Below are positions 33,005-36,906 of a DNA stretch of 36,906 nt, in pieces. Below the pieces are notes generated by a model. The model did not search any database, was not told the DNA's origin, and worked only from the letters and a program-made list of their open reading frames with translations. Within the stretch, counting starts at the first letter, position 1; every line of letters starts with the position of its first letter. The DNA is from G041228335 sp964580905 (lineage in GTDB: Bacteria; Pseudomonadota; Alphaproteobacteria; Puniceispirillales; UBA1172). Location of the stretch: assembly GCA_964580905.1 (NCBI GenBank), contig CAZOLR010000020.1, forward strand, positions 1 to 36,906, read 5' to 3'. The position numbers were made by a program, and so were the translations under genes.

Positions 33005-33955
33005 ATGCATGATGATCCTTCTTTTTCCAGTGATCAGCCGATCAGGCTTGCCAGCCGGGCCTCGCCCCTTGCCCTTGCCCAGACCGAAGAAGTTCAGGCC
33101 CGGCTTGGCCCTATACCAAGCCGGATTGAAACATTCTCCACCCGCGGCGATGAAGTGCTGGACCGATCGCTTGCAGAACTTGGCGGCAAAGGTCTTTTTG
33201 TCAAAACCCTTGAGGCCGCTTTGCTCAGGGGAGATGCGGATGCGGCGGTTCATTCTGCCAAGGATATGGAAAACCATGTCACCGACGGAACTTTTATTGC
33301 GGCCTATCTTGAACGCGAGGACAGGCGTGATGCGCTCATTGGCCCATATAAGGACCTGTCGTCCCTTCCGGAAGGGGCGGTGATAGGCACCGCATCCGTG
33401 CGCCGGGCGGCCATGTTACAGGCCCGGAGGCCGGACTGCACACCTAAACTCTTGCGCGGCAACGTGAATTCAAGGCTGAGGCAACTTAATGAAGGCAGAT
33501 ATGATGCCATCATTCTTGCCATGGCCGGAATACGTCGGCTTGCACTTGATATCGATTACAGCCCCCTTGATGAAGATATCTTCCTTCCGGCGGCATGCCA
33601 GGGCGTGATCGCCGTTCAGGCCCGGGAGGAGAAAACACCTCGCGGCGCAGCCATCAGAAATGCCCTCACGGATCTTGGTCACAAAACCACGACATGCGAG
33701 GTAGAGGCCGAACGTGCCCTGCTCGCAAGCCTTGACGGAACCTGCCGGACACCTATTGGCGCCTCGGCGCATCTTCGGGATGGCATCCTGACCATGAAAG
33801 CCTGTCTGCTCAGCCTTGATGGACGCCAATGTTTCGAAGCAGAAGACAAGGCCGGCGCCGGTGATGCCGCCACTCTTGGTGCGGATCTTGGGCAACGTCT
33901 TCTTGATCAGGCGGGCGGCCGTGCCTTTATTCTGGCCCAGAAAGACGGGCTCTGA
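33005..33955 (+). CDS. hemC: Hydroxymethylbilane synthase (porphobilinogen deaminase)
   Basis: The 316-residue enzyme condenses four porphobilinogens into hydroxymethylbilane. It starts with IRLASRASPLALAQ after a short tail; STRGDEVLDRSL and GGKGLFVKTLE follow. Asp87 in HSAKDM is the catalytic acid, and the dipyrromethane cofactor would attach to Cys247 in DGTCRTPIGA. RGNVNSRLRQL binds the propionates. The ATG at 33005 is the family start; the much longer frame reaching 32549 runs antisense into tsaD and is rejected. hemD follows after 2 bases. Confidence 0.96.
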   Translation: MHDDPSFSSDQPIRLASRASPLALAQTEEVQARLGPIPSRIETFSTRGDEVLDRSLAELGGKGLFVKTLEAALLRGDADAAVHSAKDMENHVTDGTFIAAYLEREDRRDALIGPYKDLSSLPEGAVIGTASVRRAAMLQARRPDCTPKLLRGNVNSRLRQLNEGRYDAIILAMAGIRRLALDIDYSPLDEDIFLPAACQGVIAVQAREEKTPRGAAIRNALTDLGHKTTTCEVEAERALLASLDGTCRTPIGASAHLRDGILTMKACLLSLDGRQCFEAEDKAGAGDAATLGADLGQRLLDQAGGRAFILAQKDGL

Positions 33956-33957
33956 TC

Positions 33958-34689
33958 ATGACACCGGTTGTGCTGACCACCCGGCCGGTGGAAGATGCTG
34001 AACGGGATTGCTCGTATCTGAATGCTCAGGGCGTGCTGGCCTTAAGCTCCCCCATGCTGGAGATAAAGGATTGCCCTTTCACTCTGCCGCCGCTTGATAC
34101 TATTGATGCCGTTGTGCTGACCAGCCGGCACGCCGCGGCACGACTAGAAGGGGCAGGACTTCAGGATCTGCCTTGCTTCTGTGTCGGCAAAACCACCGCT
34201 AACGCTGCCGGAGATGCCGGATTGAACCTGATACATACCGGCCCGGGAGATGGTAAGGGGCTCGCACGTCTTATCGCGCAGCACCCCCATACTTCGCTTA
34301 TCTGGCCTTCGGCGGTTGATACAGGTTTTGATATCGGGGCGGCGCTGGAGCCGGAAGGCATAAAGACCCACCGTGTCTCTGTCTATGAAGCGGCCCCGGT
34401 TGCAAGTTTCAGCCCTCAAAGCCTTGAGGTGCTGAAATCAGGGAATGTTCGTGTTGTGCTGGCGCATTCAGGGCGCGCCGGTGAACATTTCACCCGGATG
34501 ATCAAAAAAGAAGGTCTTGGCCATCTGCTGAAAACCATGACGATGATTGCCATCAGCGCCCGCGCCGCTGGACTTTGCGGCACAGACTGGCATAGCATTA
34601 TAGTGGTGGAACAGCCGAGGCGGAGAGCTATGCTGGACGCCGCTGTTGCGGCTTTGAATAGGGTACATCCACCATCGGAAAAGAGGTGA
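33958..34689 (+). CDS. hemD: Uroporphyrinogen-III synthase
   Basis: The 243-residue enzyme closes and inverts ring D of hydroxymethylbilane to form uroporphyrinogen III. The family is poorly conserved, but the opening VVLTTRPVEDAERD, the AVVLTSRHAAARL and CVGKTTANAAGDAGL segments and the late IAISARAAGL motif fit it well. Position directly after hemC settles the call. It ends TGA, and the next gene's ribosome site overlaps that stop. Confidence 0.92.
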   Translation: MTPVVLTTRPVEDAERDCSYLNAQGVLALSSPMLEIKDCPFTLPPLDTIDAVVLTSRHAAARLEGAGLQDLPCFCVGKTTANAAGDAGLNLIHTGPGDGKGLARLIAQHPHTSLIWPSAVDTGFDIGAALEPEGIKTHRVSVYEAAPVASFSPQSLEVLKSGNVRVVLAHSGRAGEHFTRMIKKEGLGHLLKTMTMIAISARAAGLCGTDWHSIIVVEQPRRRAMLDAAVAALNRVHPPSEKR

Positions 34690-34691
34690 TC

Positions 34692-35519
34692 ATGGCAGGC
34701 CGGAAACAGAAAGCTGAACCATCTGGCAAGAGCTCCAGCCAAAAGAAACCAACCCGGCAACCAACGGATGTTACCATCGAGGCTACAGCCGAAGAGGTAA
34801 CAGGCGAGGATGTGAAAACTGATACAAATGCCGGGTCGGATGCGGTAAAACCTGAGCAAACTTCTTCAGATAAATCCTCTTCCTCCGGAAAAATGACCTC
34901 ATCTCAGGCAAAAGGTGCCGGGCGCGCTGGTCTCGCCACGGTGCTTGCAGGAACAGCTCTTCTTTTGGGGTTGGCCGGGGCTGGTATGGCCGGATACTCC
35001 TACCATCAGATCAGCCGACTTGAGGCCCGGCAACTGGACATGCTGGCACGGATTGAACGTATTGATCAGCGTATTGCCGAAATGGCTGACGCGGCCCTCT
35101 TGCAGCAGCAGGAAGAAGAGCTGAACAGTTTTGGCCGGCGGCTCGACGACATCACGAATGATTTCGGCCAAATGCTTGAGCAGATTAACGCCATGGGGGA
35201 GACGATCACAACCCGGCTTGCTGAACCGGGGCGGGAGATAATCGATGCCCTGCAAAAACGTCTTGACGACATTGACCAGCACCTTTCAACCCTCAACCTT
35301 GAGAGCAAAAGCACAGGTGAACCTGAAACGGATCAGGCTGAAGGAACACTTGTTGAAACACCGCCATCCGATCCTCCTGCCGAATTGATACCATCTCCAT
35401 CTGCTCAGGATGATCCATCTGCTGAAAAAGAAGTGACCCCTGAGGATGCGGAAAAGCCGAGCTGGATGGACTGGATTTGGGATTTTATCCGCGTTGAACG
35501 TATCGATAGCAGCGAGTAA
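34692..35519 (+). CDS. Mitofilin/Mic60-like membrane protein, short
   Basis: The 275-residue product occupies the place of the Mic60/HemX-like gene in alphaproteobacterial haem operons. A Ser/Lys-rich cytoplasmic N-terminus (residues 1-76) precedes one membrane helix (about 79-101) and a long coiled coil (about 105-200). An acidic Pro-rich linker follows. It ends with WMDWIWDFIRVERI, which resembles the amphipathic segment that in longer homologues leads into the C-terminal mitofilin domain, but the stop comes immediately after. The ATG at 34692 has GAGG upstream; a GTG at 34686 is less likely. A role in membrane organisation beside haem synthesis is inferred from family. Confidence 0.75.
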   Translation: MAGRKQKAEPSGKSSSQKKPTRQPTDVTIEATAEEVTGEDVKTDTNAGSDAVKPEQTSSDKSSSSGKMTSSQAKGAGRAGLATVLAGTALLLGLAGAGMAGYSYHQISRLEARQLDMLARIERIDQRIAEMADAALLQQQEEELNSFGRRLDDITNDFGQMLEQINAMGETITTRLAEPGREIIDALQKRLDDIDQHLSTLNLESKSTGEPETDQAEGTLVETPPSDPPAELIPSPSAQDDPSAEKEVTPEDAEKPSWMDWIWDFIRVERIDSSE

Positions 35520-35522
35520 CCG

Positions 35523-36662
35523 ATGATCCGCCGTATTTTTTCCCTTATCCTTCTTGTTGCGCTGGTCGGTGCGGTTACGACGTTTCTGGTTCGTCAGGAA
35601 GGTGTAACTGTCATTGAATGGCTGGGGTGGCGGATTGAAATCCGGACCAGCCTGATGATTGCCGCGCTGCTTGGACTGATCTGGGTGGTGGTTGCAACAG
35701 ACCGTGTGTTCGGGTTTATCGTCAACCTGCCAGACCGGGTTACNNNNNNNNNNNNNNNNNNNNNNNNNNNNNNNNNNNNNNNNNNNNNNNNNNNNNNNNN
35801 NNNNNNNNNNNNNNNNNNNNNNNNNNNNNNNNNNNNNNNNNNNGCGGATGAAAAAGCTCTCACCGCAGGGCGGCAGGCGTTTGATCTCAATCCCAAAGCT
35901 CCCGCTCTTGCCCGGGCACTTTTTGTTCTGGAAGCAAAGCACGGTCACTGGGAAAGAGCCATCACCGCTCTCCTTGCCGCCAGACGCCATGACGTCGATT
36001 CTTCCGCTGAAGACGGTACAAGCGAGTTCAGCTACGATCATGCGCTTGCAGCCCTTCATCTTGAACATGCGCGCCGGGAGGCCGGGAATGGCGCGATGAA
36101 GACAGCCCTCAAAGCATTGGATAAAGCCCTGCAATTTCAGCCAGGGCTTGTTCCCGCGGCACTCCTGCAAGCGGAACTCCTCCAGGAGGCAAACAAGACG
36201 AGAAAAGCGCTGGCGGTGCTGGAAAAGGCCTTTTTGTCATCGCCCCATCCTGAACTTGCCCGGACCATGGTATCGCTACACTCTCAAGGGAATACCAAAG
36301 CCCTTGCCCGGCTGACAACGCTTTCCGGCAAAGCCGGCAACCCGCCTGAAGCTGCGCTTGCCACAGCACAGGTCGCGCTGGAAACCGAACTATGGGGTGA
36401 GGCCTTGCGTCTTGTTGAGACCATACCCGATGACATACGTGACAGCCGCGCCTGGCAGATCCTTGCTGATATCGCAAATCATGCACCCGATGACCATGAT
36501 GGCGAAAAATCTCCATGGCCGGAACGCGATGCCTGCCTTATCCGCGCGGCGACGGCGCCACGTCCTGCGGGCTGGACCTGTGAAGCCTGCGGGTCCGGCG
36601 CCGAAATCTGGCATTCCACCTGCCCGTCCTGCGGCCGTTTTGCAAGCCTGACCTGGAAATAA
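35523..36662 (+). CDS. hemY: HemY-family TPR protein with C-terminal zinc ribbon, interrupted by a gap
   Basis: The protein begins with two membrane helices (about residues 4-23 and 42-62) around EGVTVIEWLGWRIEI, the HemY N-terminal pattern. A 100-N gap at residues 74-107 interrupts it. After the gap TPR-like helix pairs run to near the end (LNPKAPALARALFVLEAKHG, ALDKALQFQPGLVPAALL). The last 29 residues hold two CxxC pairs (CEAC and CPSC) with Trp between, a zinc ribbon like that at the end of LapB. Flanking sequence resumes in nominal frame, but compared with usual HemY order about 90-100 residues seem missing at the gap. HemY's biochemical role is not established. Confidence 0.8.
   Translation: MIRRIFSLILLVALVGAVTTFLVRQEGVTVIEWLGWRIEIRTSLMIAALLGLIWVVVATDRVFGFIVNLPDRVXXXXXXXXXXXXXXXXXXXXXXXXXXXXXXXXXXADEKALTAGRQAFDLNPKAPALARALFVLEAKHGHWERAITALLAARRHDVDSSAEDGTSEFSYDHALAALHLEHARREAGNGAMKTALKALDKALQFQPGLVPAALLQAELLQEANKTRKALAVLEKAFLSSPHPELARTMVSLHSQGNTKALARLTTLSGKAGNPPEAALATAQVALETELWGEALRLVETIPDDIRDSRAWQILADIANHAPDDHDGEKSPWPERDACLIRAATAPRPAGWTCEACGSGAEIWHSTCPSCGRFASLTWK
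35744..35843. other. Assembly gap (100 N) inside hemY
   Basis: Exactly 100 undetermined bases within the hemY frame. The true size is unknown; a typical HemY would need roughly 300 bases here. Confidence 0.98.
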
Positions 36663-36835
36663 GGTTGAGATTGACTTCCGCGAAGGAAAATCCGCCCGCC
36701 CGAAGGGCTCTGCCTTTTGCAGCTGAGGGCATCTGTTTACTGCATTCCTAAATCCTGATGATGATTTTCCTTGCCTGAAATATCGGGATCAGGTAGTTCG
36801 GACAACTTGAGGGCAGATAACACGCTCACAAAAAT

Positions 36836-36906
<71 letters not shown>

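Overview
This window is a stretch of chromosome from an alphaproteobacterium. The gene orders rpmH-rnpA-yidD-yidC-engB-argB-HAD-dapD-dapE, recR-ebfC-dnaX-SRP RNA-pheA-kdsB, and tsaD-gpsA facing hemC-hemD-mitofilin-like-hemY are typical of the Rhodospirillales / SAR116-like part of the class. That placement rests on gene order and protein character, not on a computed tree. Two runs of exactly 100 N (2097-2196 and 35744-35843) mark scaffold gaps, so this is a draft genome.

Region by region. 1-4.6 kb is the least conserved part: the 3' half of a tartrate/D-malate-type dehydrogenase, a uracil-type NCS2 permease with a strikingly structured upstream leader, a small exported protein cut by a gap, an enolase-superfamily enzyme, tRNA-Arg(ACG) and a xanthine phosphoribosyltransferase. 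4.7-6.1 kb is an orphan membrane sensor histidine kinase. 6.2-13.8 kb is a long plus-strand operon starting at a near-consensus promoter: ribosomal protein L34, RNase P protein, YidD, YidC, EngB, acetylglutamate kinase, a HAD phosphatase, the two lysine/diaminopimelate enzymes DapD and DapE, and an unrecognised membrane protein. 13.8-16.1 kb is the minus-strand def-fmt-truA cluster. 16.2-17.3 kb is rmuC. 17.3-22.1 kb is a minus-strand run kdsB-pheA-SRP RNA-dnaX-ebfC-recR. 22.3-24.6 kb is a plus-strand cytochrome c / inositol-phosphatase-like / hydroxyacid dehydrogenase run. 24.6-27.3 kb is a minus-strand leucyl aminopeptidase and MATE exporter. 27.4-30.3 kb is a three-gene envelope-glycosylation cassette (ArnT-like transferase, GT2 transferase, LAB_N membrane protein). 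30.4-32.9 kb is EVE-domain protein, gpsA and tsaD on the minus strand. 33.0-36.7 kb is hemC-hemD-mitofilin-like-hemY, followed by a tRNA-Thr(CGT) cut by the window end.

Most genes are housekeeping: translation and tRNA modification, membrane-protein biogenesis (YidC, YidD, SRP RNA), replication and repair (DnaX, RecR, EbfC, RmuC), amino-acid biosynthesis (ArgB, DapD, DapE, PheA) and haem synthesis. Several join by 1-8 bp overlaps, indicating tight translational coupling. I found no CRISPR array, transposase, phage gene, restriction system or toxin-antitoxin pair.

The least explained points are a 54-nt multi-tier hairpin upstream of the uracil permease whose wobble pairs work only in the permease-sense RNA, the ArnT-like/GT2/LAB_N cassette without any recognisable sugar-synthesis partner, a mitofilin-like protein that stops where the family's C-terminal domain would begin, a HemY-type protein with a C-terminal zinc-ribbon tail, and a palindrome directly upstream of the MATE gene.
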